A DNA stretch of 64,000 bases, from positions 15,066,001-15,130,000 of the forward strand of contig NC_135119.1 in NCBI RefSeq assembly GCF_050908995.1. Direction: 5' to 3'. A program made the position numbers and the translations under genes. Origin of the DNA: Andrena cerasifolii (taxonomy: Eukaryota > Arthropoda > Insecta > Hymenoptera > Andrenidae). Shown here piece by piece: positions 26,404 through 39,894 of the stretch. The first letter of the stretch is position 1; each line of letters starts with the position of its first letter. The notes below the pieces were generated by a model. It worked only from the letters and a program-made list of their open reading frames with translations. It was not told where the DNA came from and searched no databases.

Positions 26404-26790
26404 TAAGGATTTCAAAGGTTGTAGATTACATAAACATATGATATAATATTCTAAAATACATTAAATACTAAACTTGGTCACCGTGCGAACTAACAACAAT
26501 AAACACATTTGAATTTTCAAGTTTACGTTTTATTTCGAATTCGAAGTTGCAGATTACGTAGGTTAGATTCGGACCAAAATTATAACGTTCGCGTCCATCC
26601 CGCTGAAACCGTTCGCCAGCTGTAAACAATGCCTTGAAACAATTGACTCGCTATTGCGATAAGTGCGGGGGATAGGGACGATGTACTACGAACGATCGGA
26701 ATGCTCATTTCTATCGCGATGTAAGAAATCTGGACTAAATTCTTATCTTGGTCCGATTCGCCCTGTAATCCGATTCGACCCGGTCCACCC
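25405..26790. mobile_element. TA-flanked TIR element (GGGTRGACCGGG family), 1386 bp
   Basis: The termini GGGTAGACCGGGGCGAATCG and its inverse (TCGACCCGGTCCACCC) are flanked by TA on both sides, the target duplication of mariner/Tc1-type elements. Subterminal copies of GGGGCGAATCGGAT recur inside at about 25620 and 26064. A retroelement 3' end is nested at about 26225-26402. No transposase is present. Confidence 0.85.
26225..26402 (+). mobile_element. non-LTR retroelement 3' end with (AAT)n tail
   Basis: It matches the inverse of 50862-51050 over about 180 bases and shares GCAGCCTCGCCC, CAAGTAATAAAGAC and a terminal AAT array (26366-26401). AATAAA followed by a short simple-repeat tail is typical of 3' ends of LINEs or SINEs. 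It is truncated and has no reverse transcriptase frame. Confidence 0.75.
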
Positions 26791-26792
26791 TA

Positions 26793-28486
26793 CTCGCATA
26801 TTTTTCTAAACTTAACTTTCACCCTTCGGTAAATTAATTAACAGATTGTAAAGTACTTCAGAGTACCGTTCGAGAAGATAAATTCATTTTACCGAAACTG
26901 TGCTGCAATCGCGCTGTACACCTCAGCAAGCCTCAGTTCATAATGTACAGTGCGTTTATTCAGCTACCATGTGATTATCCATTGACTTCAAGAACCTACG
27001 CGATAATAAGGAACATTCATCTCGCTAAATTATATAGTATTTGCTATCACTTACCGCTCCTAGGCTACAATTTCCATTAGTATTAATTACGTGTGTTGTT
27101 AGGAGTTATCAGCTTATCTCGATTCAGTGGAACGAACAGAACCGAACGCATTCAATGCTCTTAACTTTCTCTGCCAACAACAAGCACATACCTAATCTGA
27201 ACGGAACTCTCCGATCTATTCCAAAATTATGAATGCGGCTTGAAATTCCGCGAAACAGCCTTTACTTGCCGTTTCTCTTTCGAAAAGTGTAAGCCGCGGC
27301 GCGAAGCGCAGTAATTCGCTCCACCGCGCGGTGGAGAACTCAATCTTGGCGGCCGGATCCCGCCTAGAAGCATCGCGTTATAAACGAATCTGTGCCCTCA
27401 AGGACACTCGGGGCGATTTCTCATTGCGATGTCTGTCACACGACCCATTCACCGACAGCTCCGCCGTGCCACGAAGCGTTTATTTGTCTTTCGATTTCCG
27501 TCGTTTATCTTACATCTGCGGATTCCACGGGCCAGCCGCGATGGCACAAGTTAAAAAGACGTCCGCGGGACATTGAGTCGTCTCGCTGACAAATGGCAGC
27601 CCGTTTACGCTTCTCGCCGAATATTTTCGGGGTTTCTCCTTTCGTTTCGTTCGTTTCAGTCGAACCGAGTCCACGAACAATGGGGTAGCGCCTGCTAGCG
27701 GTAGTTAGTCGCCCCCATTCTGTTTGGAGAACCGAATCATCGCCACGAAAGGGGCGCTGGGAATCAGTCGAAAATAGAAGAGAACGCTTGTCCTCTCTCT
27801 ATACGAGGCTCTTGCGTTAGGTCAGTGCTTCTTCGGTTAAACGAATAGGGGCAATAACGCTTGAAAGAAGTTCATTAAGTAATTCTGAGGTGCGTTAACG
27901 AGATCGCTATGTGTTAATTAAGGCTCCTTAAATTTCTGGCCGGGCGTAAGGAGAGCCGTCACGAGTGCCCCGAGATCGTGAGAGTAAATGCAATCAAAAT
28001 AGGAGGGTTCGTGAATGCTCCCTGAGAAATAATCATGCAGCAGGATTAATGGTATTTCGTCTTCGCGAGACGAGCTCCTCTGTTGTCCTCAAACGTTTCA
28101 TCGTCAAATGAAATGCGCGCGAGTTTAATAGCGCATCTGCGTAAGCACCGCGGTCCGCTTTTATTGTAACAAATATTCCGACCATCGATTCCTTTACTCC
28201 GTGGGCCAGCGATTCTATATGTTCGGATAATGATCCTGCTCTCTTTCGAAGTAGCACCTGTTCTAACAATGACCCCGTTGTCGCGCATAAAACCGAGGGC
28301 AAGATTAATGACACCTTAATGATTGCGTAAATGGTTCTGTGCGCCATCAGGGTATAACTCAATCATGCCTTCGAAAACATTCGTCGTGCGAACCGTAATT
28401 ACCTAACTATTAATAAAGTAAACCTTCTGGACGCCCAAGGGATTGAGACGCTTCCGACTTCTTCGAGACCGGTGGTAGATACGCAT
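26793..28486. other. intergenic DNA, unique
   Basis: No gene or delimited repeat is recognised. It is AT-moderate with several GC-rich patches. Confidence 0.55.
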
Positions 28487-29974
28487 AGGGTAAACTGTAC
28501 AATTATTGGCACCCTAAGCGGAAATCCCAATTAGAATGTCTATGTTTTTTTGTGAAATTTTTGTGTGGTCTTAATTTTCAGTTATTATCAAAGATTATAG
28601 ATTTCTCATTAAAATAAAACATCTGGAGTACCTATTAAGTCGTTCATTTTACAAATGTTCAATGAAAAACAAAAATAGGCATAAAAGTACAATCATTGGC
28701 ACACTGAAATTTTGATGTTACATAGAGAAACATGTGTAGTTGAAAATGAAGTTTCAAGGGTTTAAACAGTATATTTCATTCGCTATTAAATACCTACAAC
28801 GCTTAGTAAATCTGTATTTCAATCCATTACTTAGTTATAAAGCGACAAAATATACTTACCTACCCCTTATCAAAATTTTAAGAAAACGCCTAAAACTCAG
28901 CCGTTTGTCCCACTTTGTGGTGTTGCCAGTTGTAAATTGTGCAGTTCAACTACTGCGCGTTGCAGTGTTGTAGTGAAAGATAAATAAGAAATTGTAAGAA
29001 AAGTACTTTCTCAGCTTGTAGGGAAGAGGTGCTATAAAAGGGACACTTTTGCTTAGCGTCCATTTCTGACAATATCATTATAGGTATTTAAAAAAAAAGT
29101 ACATCAATAGAAAGCGTGTTTATTTCCCTTCAATAAAAGTATATTACAAGCTCGTCAATTGTAATAGAAATTAACAAAATCTTCGACTTTCAAATATGTG
29201 GGAAATGTCCCTTTTACGACTAGGTGGTTTTAAATGGGACAGTATAAGTCACGAAAGGGACACGTAAATAAAAATAAACTTACTAAGTATTGCAGTTATA
29301 ATTGTAAATCTTAATGATACAAAACAATGGAATCTATGAAAAAATTAACTCTCTGTAAGTACTATAAATCATCAATATTTTGTCGCTTTGAATAGTCACT
29401 TCACTAATCCTTAAATTTCAAACAAGACGCCATCAACTAATAATTGATAAATTAAAAAAACTTTACAGGAAAGTAAAATACGTATAGTGTCCAGCAGTAC
29501 ATGATTTGTTGTGCTATCGCATTTAAGACTATAAGTGAGTTTAATATGAAATAACTTCAAAACAAAGGAAATAATAAATTAAGCTTACCTGTTAAGTATT
29601 TTCGTTTCAGTTGAATACAGGCTATTTTAATGATATAACACTTTAACACATTGTATGTATCTTGATCTGAGGAAACGACAGAGAGAAAGAAGCAACGAAA
29701 ATTTTACTTTTACTGCGGAAAAACATCAACCGCGGATTACTACTCTGTTGCAAGTGAGGCTGCAGTGAAGTTCACGTGAAATGTCTGAGCACTAGCGTTG
29801 CCATAAACCGGAAAATAACTTGCATGTGCAATGCGTTTAGAACTTTGGCAATTCGATTTGCCCCATTTAAGACCTGTTCCTTTTATAGCATCTCTCCCCT
29901 GCTTCTTGATATTCGGCTTTTTAACCAGGAGTGCCAATGATTAGCGCAGTGCCAGCATCAGTGCAGTTTACCCT
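28487..29974. mobile_element. TIR element (GGGTAAACTG family), about 1.49 kb
   Basis: The left end GGGTAAACTGTACA, followed by ATTATTGGCACCC, is mirrored at the right end by GAGTGCCAATGATTAGCGC and CAGTTTACCCT. The right end carries about 25 extra bases between the two blocks. TA precedes the left end; the right target copy is less clear (TA three bases out). AT-rich interior, no transposase. A second inverted-repeat pair lies inside (29021-29899). Confidence 0.7.
29021..29899. mobile_element. nested TIR element inside the 28.5-30.0 kb element
   Basis: GGGAAGAGGTGCTATAAAAG at 29021 is mirrored by CTTTTATAGCATCTCTCCCC ending at 29899 (inverted, about 3 mismatches). The interior has repeated GGGACA/TGTCCC motifs (29040, 29220, 29250, 29270). 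It is probably an independent insertion. Confidence 0.55.
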
Positions 29975-31135
29975 GGTAGTAAATAAAGGAACCGAGTAAG
30001 ATCGTTGAACGAGTAGGTACATTTCTTTTGAACACATGGAACACATGCCGTACACAAAAGTACCACCTGGACTGTTCGTATCCATGTTTATGCAGCCTTT
30101 TTATTTATTTTGACGAGCGCTGCCTGCCCTCATAGTTTGACAGCACCTTTCTGCACGTCCTCCGTCCCTCTCAGCAAAGTAACTAAAATGAGCAGGTAGC
30201 TTGGTGTCTCTAATAATACACAAGACCCAGCAGCCGACGCTATAAATCTTATCAATGGTGATCACTCCGCGCCGAAAGAAATGGAACTCCCAGAAGCGTC
30301 TGCTAGAGAAGTCGCGGTAGATCAGATACCACGCCAGAGTCGATTGCACCGATCTGCTGTAAGTTCGGGTGTGAAGTCGTAGGCCGCGGTTGCGTCAAAG
30401 TTCTCGCGGCCAGTTCCAATTTCGTGCGAATCCAATGGCAGGGCGATAAGGAAGTTTGGAGGAGCCCTCCGGTGCACGGTGCGCGGTGCTCGACGCGTTT
30501 CCGCGACGACTTTGGTCGACGGTAATAGCTGGAAAAGAGAAACGATGCGCGTTAGCCCCGTAATTAGCGAACCACCGATAATTGCGAGCTGCACGCGCAA
30601 TTATCTTCGGGAATTTTTAGAAAGCTCGTTAGCCTGTCCTACCAATTACCGCGGATACCCTTTTAATTACATAATCGGCATCGCGGTTAAGTTTTAATCG
30701 CGGACGCGGCTCGACATTCGAACCGTTCGGCGCATTTCTCCCGTCTCATCTTCTTCCCGCGGTAGAGGTGCCTGAAGAATTGCGAAGCCTCGAATTACCG
30801 CTGTTTGCGAATCGTCTATCACGCCGGAAGGGTTAACGATGAAGTTTTATCGCGCTATCGCCGCTGAAAATGTCGCGCGGGACCGTGGCCGTCGCGACCG
30901 GCTCGGCGTATTTACCTGACACTGCTAATTCCGCGCTTTAATTTCATCCGGATTACAGTTCTGACGTTTGTTGGCCGTTGCGTGGGCAGAAACAGCGGCA
31001 GCTGGATCCTGTTGTTTGTCGTTTGGCGCAACGAGCCCGTAGCAGTAACAACCATCGAGAATTGTCTTACACACGTGGTCCTTGTTGTACGCCTGCGACG
31101 GCTACGCGCTCGCCCTCTGCGCTCCGGTAACACTA
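29975..31135. other. intergenic DNA, unique
   Basis: GC-moderate unique sequence with no recognised gene or repeat. Confidence 0.55.
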
Positions 31136-31717
31136 GTTTACACTGGAAATGTACATTTGATGAGAGGTGGCTCCTCTTATGGATTTTCTCCCGCTCAATT
31201 CGAAAATCAAGGTTAAAATTTTTTTACGGAACAGTTTTTAAGATATTGTGATTTTTTTCAATTTTCTTACCTCTTCGCTTTAAAAATCATATCTGGAGCT
31301 AGGTGTGCCCGATTTGGTCGTTCCTGGTACCAAATGAAAGGCATTGAAACGACGAACAGATATGTACAATGGGATCTTTAATTGGTTAAGCGGTTCAAAA
31401 GAAAGTGGCCGGCATGGCCGCTTGTCGAAATGTGGGATTTCGATTTATCCACTCAATCGCTGATAACTTCGTGATTTTTCGGTCGATTTACTTCTGGTTG
31501 GTGTTATTTGTTGCGCAAAAGTATCAGCTTCACGCACATGAAGAGAAGCCGGACGATTTTTCTATCGGTTTCTATTTTTCCGTGAAGAGGTAACAAAATT
31601 TTAAAAATCGCAATATCTTAAAAACTGTTCCGTAAAAAAATTTTAATCTTCGAAATCAGCGGGAGAATATCCATAAGAGAAGTCACCTCTGATCGAATGT
31701 ACACTTTCAGTGTAAAC
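31136..31717. mobile_element. long-TIR fold-back element, 582 bp
   Basis: The ends GTTTACACTG and CAGTGTAAAC are followed inward by inverted arms of about 115-125 bp that share TTTACGGAACAGTTTTTAAG. The central ~340 bp has no homology to the arms and no coding function. No clear target duplication is seen. Confidence 0.85.
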
Positions 31718-33017
31718 CATTGAAGGGAAATATCAGGAACTCCTAGGACGTCCGTCCCGATGGCAAATCCGCCAGGTGCATTCCTGTGGCCTGCACAAAG
31801 AGAGCACCGCGTTCCGGTAGCATCGTGTGGCGACCTCTGCTGTAATTTAGCAATTTACCACAGTCCCCTAATTAAGCTCGAATCGACTTTCAAACGACCT
31901 CGAAGTTTGCACCGCGTTCCTCGTCATTTTCTTTCGGCTGGATCATTGAACAACTTGTCAGCATAGCGCTCGCGGATAGGGAAAACGATTCTGTGTAGGT
32001 ACGTGTGAGTGGGTGTAGCTGCACTTAATGGCACGAGTTTCCTCTGTGCAAGAAACAGGGGGAGGAGGTAGTAGCTAGGGGAGCGGCAGAGAGAGAGAGA
32101 GAGAGAGAGAGGGGAGACTGATCGGTACGTTGTCTGCATCAATATGGAACGATAACACGGTGCCTCGTGCTGGGGCGATATTTGTATCTGACATTTTGTC
32201 GGCCCTTGTAGTATCGAGTGCGTCTAATAATTACAATACACAGGGAGGAGAGACGCTCAGAAATATTGCCCGGCGCTTCCGTCGTTCTCTGATGTATTGC
32301 CATCCTGCTGGACTTACCGAGACAAAGCAGTTTATCGAAATTCGGGCCGTAACGACGCGACGCATTGTTGTATTAGAGAATTAACAACGAAACCTCGCTT
32401 CAGTTAATATCCATCCTTTTCTCAGTCTAGGACGAATGTAAAGACTTTATTACATTTGCAAGTAGACAAGGTCTGAGCGGATTCAGGAAATGTAGGCCTA
32501 CCTACAGCAGCGATAACAGATTCTAATCGGTATGCTCGGCGATTTTTCCAGGTGGACGCGAAAACGTAATTTCCACCCCCCCTCCCAAATTCGAGAACCA
32601 CGCACGCACGCGAATTGTTCGGTATAAATAACCGTTATTTGTGCGTGACGTTAACGACTGGCCGATTATTAATTTCCATTATTGCGATTAGCGCGGTGGA
32701 ATGTGCATTAATACAACAAAAAGGTTAATATATAGGGGAGAGCGGCCAGGCCGGAGTCGAGACCTCTAACGAGTATTAATAACGCGGTAGAGTTAAAAAA
32801 CATTTCCTGTGCATTACGTCTAATGTGATATCCTAGCGAGAGCATGTGGACGCGTAATTGAAAGCGCACCTATACGATATCGCGTTGCAGGCATTAATAT
32901 CTATTACAATCTCCACTGTTTTAGACATTTTGATGTTTCGGTTGAAAGCTCGATGGTTAATGGGAAGAACTGGAAAATTCGAAAATTCCTGTTCCGTGTC
33001 ACTTTGTTGATACCTGG
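31718..33017. other. intergenic DNA with one GA tract
   Basis: Unique sequence with a (GA)n microsatellite at about 32092-32115. No gene is recognised. Confidence 0.55.
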
Positions 33018-33025
33018 TGCTCGGA

Positions 33026-33625
33026 GAGGTTGCAATGGTTCTGAAAATAATTGCTTGAAACTGTTATTTATCGGTTCTGACTGAAACAGCTGCGAAGAAC
33101 CGATATTCTGAATAACTCTTATAAGGAACCGAAATTTCTGACTATATCGATTTCGGTTACGGTCTTACAGAACCGATATTATATCGGTTCCACAACGGTT
33201 ATATATCGGTTTTATACGAGTAATGCATGTATCGGTTACGCATCGGGTATTCATAGCACGTTTCAAAATATTTACGAACAAATATCACACTTTGTGAATG
33301 GAAATTCTGTTTGTTTATAGGTTTTTTTTCGCTGAGCCTCTCTAGCTGAAGTCTCTCTTTTCGAGAGTTCATTCGATGCAGAAAGAACCGAAATCAAAGA
33401 CAGCATCTGTAAATTAAGTATTGAAAAGGGAGACTCCCGATTGAGAGGCCCACAAGGGGTGCCCCAGCCCATAGCGAGACTTTACTGTATAACCGATATA
33501 TATTACTGTTCCACAACCGAAATAATCTTGAAACAGTTATGAGTGAACCGATATAGCGCAGAACCTATTTCACTCATAACTGCTTCAAGATTATTTCGGT
33601 TCTTATAACTGTTTTCAACCCCTGC
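33026..33625. mobile_element. hAT-like element built from AACCGATATCGGTT-type motifs
   Basis: TGCTCGGA is directly repeated on both flanks (33018-33025 and 33626-33633), an 8-bp hAT-type target duplication. The right end inverted reads CAGGGGTTGAAAACAG, a hAT-like start; the left end AGAGGTTGCAA is diverged. The interior carries many copies of ATCGGTT/AACCGAT in both orientations. A less related stretch (about 33255-33480) may be a nested insertion. Confidence 0.7.
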
Positions 33626-33633
33626 TGCTCGGA

Positions 33634-34991
33634 CACGAACGCCAGAATATTTGTACATTTTAGGTAAATTAAGGACCAAAGAACCTACTTAACGCAGAAC
33701 ACTCGAATCGTTTCGAATCGACAGGATTAACCTCAAGAAGACGGTCTCGCGCGACGATTTCCCGCGGCCAAGGGTAGCCGTTTCGCGAACGGCGGCAAAT
33801 TGATTAACAAAAACGCGGAACGCAATACCGAGAGAAGAAACGGGGCGGAGAGGGATGGGGGTTAGGAGGAGAGGTTCCCGGGGCGCAACGAATATTAATA
33901 ACGTGGCAAAGTTAAAAATGTTTACCGTGCGTTACGTTTGATACGAGGGCCACGAACGTGGCAGCAGGGTCCCTCGTGATTGATTGCACGTCTCTGCATC
34001 TCTCCCTCTGACACGGGGTGTTCCTATGGATATTGCTTTGGTACGGTGCTGCACACCGCCATCTCCCCCGTGTCTGTCGAGGCAGACACCATACCCGATC
34101 CGTTCTATCCCCCTACGAATCAAATCTAGCCCCCCTGCCCCCAGCCTCATCCCAGCACGTCGCTCCACTGTCGGTTCGCCATGTGCAGGAACGAAAATCA
34201 TCGTTCAGGAATGTAATGCGCGACCGACTCGTCGCCGTCCTTGGAGAGTCCTCGGCATAGTAATCCCCGCCGAATGTTTTCACCGTATTTCGATATTGCG
34301 CCGAGATTAGAGGGTGGACAGGGACAGTCTCGTACGGATTGAATAATAAATTAGCCGGGGGGGAAAGAGACGAGGTCGGTTTTATTGCTTCAAGACGGCG
34401 GATTCTTCTTGCTCCTCTCGCTTTCGCTGCTGCCGGTGGATTTTGGAGGAGCGTACGCGTAGGAGGGGGCGCGCGTACGCGGTGTAATTAATTCCGACGT
34501 GGCACGTATCGCGATTAATCTCGCGCTGGCGACGGTGCGACAACGGTGGCGATCGAAGTCGTTCGGAGTAATTAGTCGCGGTCGCGAAAAAGTAGCGCAC
34601 CCACCGAGAAGAGAGAACAGAAGCGCGCGCGCGCACGGTGGACGCGTATCCGTGGCGTATAATTAGCCATTTCTCAAATTGGACGGCGCGTTGTTGTTAG
34701 TTACGCTCAGTCGGTTGATAATCTCTTCTTTCGTTCGCTCGTTAATGAGCGCCCTAGCGAGAGCGCCTCGTTGTACCTAATCTCGCAAATAGCTGCCGCG
34801 CAAACGTGACTAGACGATGACCGAGGGAGAATGTTGCCGGGCGAATGCTCGCTCAAATGAGACAGCGGACGAAAGATCTTCGCGCGGAACACAGACGCGG
34901 GCGTCTTCCTTTTACGGTCTCCTAGAACTTCTCAGGCTTCCTGTGCACCTATCCCTGGCAGCTCAAGCCAAATATCACCCAGCCTTAGGTA
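33634..34991. other. intergenic DNA, unique
   Basis: GC-rich unique sequence with a (CG)n run near 34621-34636. No gene is recognised. Confidence 0.55.
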
Positions 34992-35360
34992 GAGGAGACC
35001 GGGGCTAAAAGTTGCGATTTCGAAAAAACATAAAAACTGACTGGAAAATAATGTAGTTATTCTCTTCACTATTCACTAATTTCTTGTTAAATTTATTATA
35101 CCTTCTGATTTTAAGCTTGTATTTAATATATTGTAATAGGTTTTCCATAGAAAGTAATTTATTTCTGGCTGATCGAGGCGGAACTTCTTACCCCTATTTG
35201 GGGCAAGTTGTTATCGCACTGGGGTGAGTTGTTACTAAGATATAAGAGTTGCCTTTTAATGAAATATTTATTTTCTAATTTAAAGTACAACGCTCTTTTT
35301 ATTTTCAAGATAGAGCCGCCGGAACAACTTACCCCCGGAACTTTTAGCCCCGGTCTCCCC
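34992..35360. mobile_element. TA-flanked MITE (GGGGAGACCGGGGCT family), copy 1
   Basis: The termini GAGGAGACCGGGGCTAAAAG and CTTTTAGCCCCGGTCTCCCC are bounded by TA on both sides. It is 369 bp, AT-rich inside and non-coding. It is closely related to 39895-40291, sharing TGACTGGAAAATAATGTAG and GGGGCAAGTTGTTATCGCAC. Confidence 0.9.
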
Positions 35361-38171
35361 TACTTATCTTATTGTTAGTCGTTTTACCACCCGAAGCTGA
35401 CGATCGCGTTCCTGCTTCAGTCAGTTTGTTACAAATTCGATTGTAGCTAGCCTGGGTGTTCATTTTTCTGGGGTAGGTATGCAGTAAAGGGCGTTCCGTA
35501 GCTGAGGTGAAAACGTCAGGGTGCTCCATATTCCTCGAGGAAGGATTCCACCCATGATAATCGTCCTGCAAACCTCGATCGCGATTATTCGCGTGCAGCA
35601 TTAATCATCGGTGAGCCGCGAGAGAAATCCTCGTTAACGCCCCTGCGATACTTGCGGTTCCTTGACATTTCTACAACCTCCATCCACATTTAGTAGCAAC
35701 TGGTTGCAGTAGGAAGAATTAGCAGTTAATCTTTTGGCGTTGCGACGAAGCAGTGGGAGGAAAGCGGGGTTATGGCCGGGGAGGGGAGGGATGGAGGAGA
35801 GTCGATAGGATGAGGTGGATGCAAGGAAGAGATACGCGGAGTGGCTACTAAAGAGGGTACCAGGAGGACAGAGAGAGGATAGGGGGCGAAAGGAAGAGAG
35901 TAGTTACAGACCAGGCATTATGCAAACGACGCAACAATTAGACCGTGGTCTTCCACCGGTTATTTAGTATTTAATATAATTTACCCCGAGCCGGCCCAGT
36001 AATGGCTATCTTCACACGTTCCTCCACGAGTTTCGAGTATCGGACAGGTACGCAGTCAGGGCTCCAGGTCGATTTCGATGAATGCCGATGGCACGGCGAA
36101 TCTCCGACTCCTCTCGGTTCCGTGTCCTTTCCGAAAATTGTTGGCAAAGGTGAGCGCGATATTCCGGTGGAGGGAACGATTGTTGGGAACAAAAGCGTAT
36201 CAGCGGCGTTGATCCCAGGGCGTTCGATAAATCCCAGTCGCCGGGAAAAAGGGAAAAACCGGGAGAGCCTTCGGTTTCCTCGTCACGAAGCAGGCCAACA
36301 AAAGCATTCCGCTCGGATAAATTTCTACAGCGGCCGCTTTTCGCGTCAGCCCTTCGACAACCTTCAGGTCCTTCCTCACAAAGAAGGGCCAGCGATGGCG
36401 GTGAGCAGCGGAGGAGCGAGCAGTAGGCAGGTCCCTCGGGAAGCCTGGCTCTCTCTTCCTCTCCCGCCTCCCTACCACCTTGCGTCCCTTTCGCTGGGCC
36501 AAGAGCGAGGCAGGCGAGAGAAGCGAGAGAGGAGCGATCGAAAGGGCCGTGGAGGGAAGCAGAGGATCGCATCTTGCTCCGCAGGACTCTCGCTCTCGCC
36601 ACCGGCGCCCCCGCTATTTATTTTCCAGGATTTCAGAGTCCGAAGCCATTAATCTCCGCTCCGCAGCGTCAGTGGAGCGCGTCAGGGCGACGTCGGGGTG
36701 CGTGGCGTCGGCGACGTCGCTCTGCTCTTAGCCGCAGCCTCGTGTACACCGCCCTGGCAGCCCGCTGCGGGAGAGAGAGGCGGAAAACGCGAGATGAGGT
36801 GTCGCTGAGGAGAGAGGAAGAGCTAGGGAAGAAGGAGGTGGTGCACGGCTGGCGGACAGCGGATAGAGGGGACGCTCTAGGTCCTACAGGGAGAGGGAGT
36901 GGTGGTGGTGGTGAAGCGCAAGACATGGCAAGTCACCGATTCGGGGAGGGGGTGCTGATGGCGGGCGACGAAAGGGGAACGCTTCTACGGCGAAGTTATG
37001 CAAAAAACCTCTATTCGTGAAAGGATGCTGCGAGGAAGGTGGAGGACATTAGTATCTTTGGATTTGGAGGCCCTTCCTCGGCCGGGGTGATGGCTTTTTG
37101 ATGTCCGCTCGCCGCTTAAGCTTGCTCCTCGACCGGTCAACGTCTCTCGCTGGTTAAACGGTTATTAAGTCATCCCATAAGTAACGCGACCTTTCTGCAG
37201 CAGCGAAAAGAAATAGGTCGGGTGTTTGGAGACGACAGTAGACATAGGTATCCTACCGTAGTTGGGCGTTTACTTCTGCAGGACTCCGCGAGCAACTCTA
37301 TCATATTCTTTCTTCAGAATTAGCCGTAGAAATCCACTAGTAAAGTAATCATCCCCAAGAGGCCTTGTAGTACATAGAAATTCCTTTAATAATACGGACT
37401 CGCGCGTGGAACTAAGTGCAGCGCAGTCGGAGTTACGTTAATCGCGCAAGGTCTCGCCCTTCAGACCGCAATTTGGCGGTAAACGGCGCTCGTTGGGGCC
37501 GCTGCTTTGAAGACACGGCATGAATCGACGTAAATCGGTCGCGTACGCGGCAAACATTTCTTCGGACAGCGATGTCGGGAAGGAGGCGACGAGGGTCGCG
37601 AGGGTCGCGAGAATCGGCTTCTAAATCCGCCGCAAAGTAGAATCGTTTATACATTCCGGCGAGGGAATAAACACGCGAGACCGCCGCAAAATTGCGAGTC
37701 TTTAATTCGGCGCCGACTGTAATTTGATCTTATAGGGAAAATTACGGCGTGTCGTATTATCAATCTCTTCCACTTGCGCTCTCTCCCATCCCCCGCCCCA
37801 CCCTCTCCGAATCGACTGCGTAATTTTCAAGCTGGCTGAATCTGTAATCAGAGTGAACTGGCCTCTGTACGGAGACGCGCGTCGATATCGCGGATAAGAT
37901 TGCGCACCGGCCAAATTATCGTGCGCGTCCTTCGTACGGAGATGATTATGTACACAGGATGTTACACACGGGTTGATCCAGGTTTGCCAATTAGTCGCGT
38001 TAATTATAGATTCGCCGGCAGCCTTTCGCTTATAATGAAATTCACCGTGTCCTGGGCTCGATCCTGATCGAGCTCGCGTCATGACTCTTACCGAGTACCG
38101 TGCAATTACCAAACGAAACCGCTCTCGGAAGATTTCCTATCGCCGATCGAACGAAAATCCCCGAGCGCATA
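35361..38171. other. intergenic DNA with a GC-rich block
   Basis: Unique sequence. About 35750-35900 is purine-rich and 36000-36930 is GC-rich, with open frames on both strands (the longest, 36002-36652, would be 216 codons). No domain, conserved motif or splice context supports a gene. Confidence 0.55.
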
Positions 38172-38694
38172 AGGCGAATTGTCCCAATTTCTGCTCACGT
38201 CCCCATTTCTGCTCATTTCTTTTTTTTATTTATTTATTTATTTATTCGCGGGACAAGCCCATTAAGAACAAGAATACTTATAGTAAAAGATAATCACAGT
38301 AAGTTGCAGAATAATAAAATAAAATAAAAAATAAGAAAATAAGCGCTAAATACATTTCGTATTTTTCTTATTTTTATATGCGTCACGTTTGCACTATAGT
38401 TGCAACAAAATAATTCTAAATTATTTAAACATTTACGCGAGTGTTGCACGAGCTTGGGTAAATACATGCATCGCTATTTTTCATGAGCAGAAATACGGAC
38501 ATTTAGAGTCATTATAAATTTAATTGCTAATAGTTAAACATCTTGAAATATCTTTTTTAAATAGTTTTTGAATTGGTTGATTTATTATTAAAGAATTAAT
38601 CAATTACTCGGTAAATTTTGATCCCGAACAAATTTTTTACACCTTCTTTATGACGAGTTACCTCTTAAATCAGCAGAAATTGGGACATTCACCT
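38172..38694. mobile_element. TA-flanked TIR element (AGGYGAATGTCCCAATT family), 523 bp
   Basis: AGGCGAATTGTCCCAATTTC at the left is mirrored by GAAATTGGGACATTCACCT at the right, with TA outside each end (38170-38171 and 38695-38696). The interior is AT-rich and contains a (TTTA)n run at about 38223-38246. No transposase. The termini resemble those of 46953-47841. Confidence 0.8.
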
Positions 38695-39894
38695 TAGCTG
38701 CGATCCACCGGGGAACGGACAGTCAGAGGTCCAAACGAGTGGAGTGGAAATCTAAGCGCATTCGCAGACGCAACACGTCACGGATCAGCTAATCAGGTTT
38801 CACCGGTTAGTTTCTGTGACGGCAACTCACGTCACAGTAGATCATTTCATGGAACGCGTTCTACAGCGGGTCGCTCCGTCGTCGGAGTTAATTACCGCAA
38901 TAGTGTCGCGCCTGCACCGAGGACTCGACAGTGGCGAAATAATGGCAAGATGCAGCTTAGAAATTCAACTAACCTATCCGAGCAGCAGGGTTGCTTCGCC
39001 CCGGTCTCCAGGCATCTACTTTTAAAAATGCTATTGTCTCCTGTTTTATATACATATAATAGGTTAATATCACACCCTCTTATACGGATCGGTAAATACC
39101 TACTCTGCGAGAAGTGCGAGAGGAGCGAAAACCCCGCCTCGAGCAGGCATCCCGATGTTTTCGTTCATTAAACGTTCTATACTTAGTTTGCATAACTGAG
39201 AGAGCGGGTTCGCGCGGGCAGAGGGAGGCTCATGAATACCATCGTTGATTGAGAATCGCGGTCGCAGAGCCGGGATCTCCGGAGCGGCTCTCCTCTCGTT
39301 AATTAACATTGTGCTCGAGCGGGCGTGGAGGAAGACGTCAAAGCGTCTGTCGACTCGGACCCTGAACCCCTTTTGTTCCGTGGCACCGGGGGCAGCAACC
39401 CTCCTCCGTTCTTTCTCGCCCCCTTTTATTGTTTACCCCGGCCGCTTATTATGCCGGGCAAGGCTTGTTACTCGCCTCTTGATATTCTAATCAGCCGACG
39501 CTCGGCCGTGTTCTCGCATCGTCCCTCCCGCCGCGGCTGTTCCGCTCGTTCGGTCGGAGCCTCCATGGAATTCCGGGCGACAGCGACGACGATAACTCTT
39601 GGATTCCTCGAGGATGAAAGAAGCGCGACGTGGCCGCGCCGTCGGCGGGACATCGCGGAGAAACGACGCTCCGCTGCCGAGGGTTGAAAGGAAATTCCTT
39701 ACCCCGACGATTGGCAAGGATGATCGGTGACCCTCTTCGCGCTAAAGTGGCTGCCTATCCTGCGTATTTTTAGAACCGACCCCGTTTCCCTGCGCCATAT
39801 TGTTTCCGCGTTTCGGTCCATTGAATACTCGTAGCTTCGACCGCCGCGCGGGAGCTTCCTCTCACCAAATACTACCTACTACGGAGTCAAAGTA
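38695..39894. other. intergenic DNA, unique
   Basis: CpG-rich unique sequence. No gene or repeat is recognised. Confidence 0.55.

Noticed and set aside
36002..36652. 216-codon open frame on the + strand, with a 196-codon frame on the - strand
   Set aside because: GC-rich DNA keeps both strands open; no conserved domain, signal or splice context.
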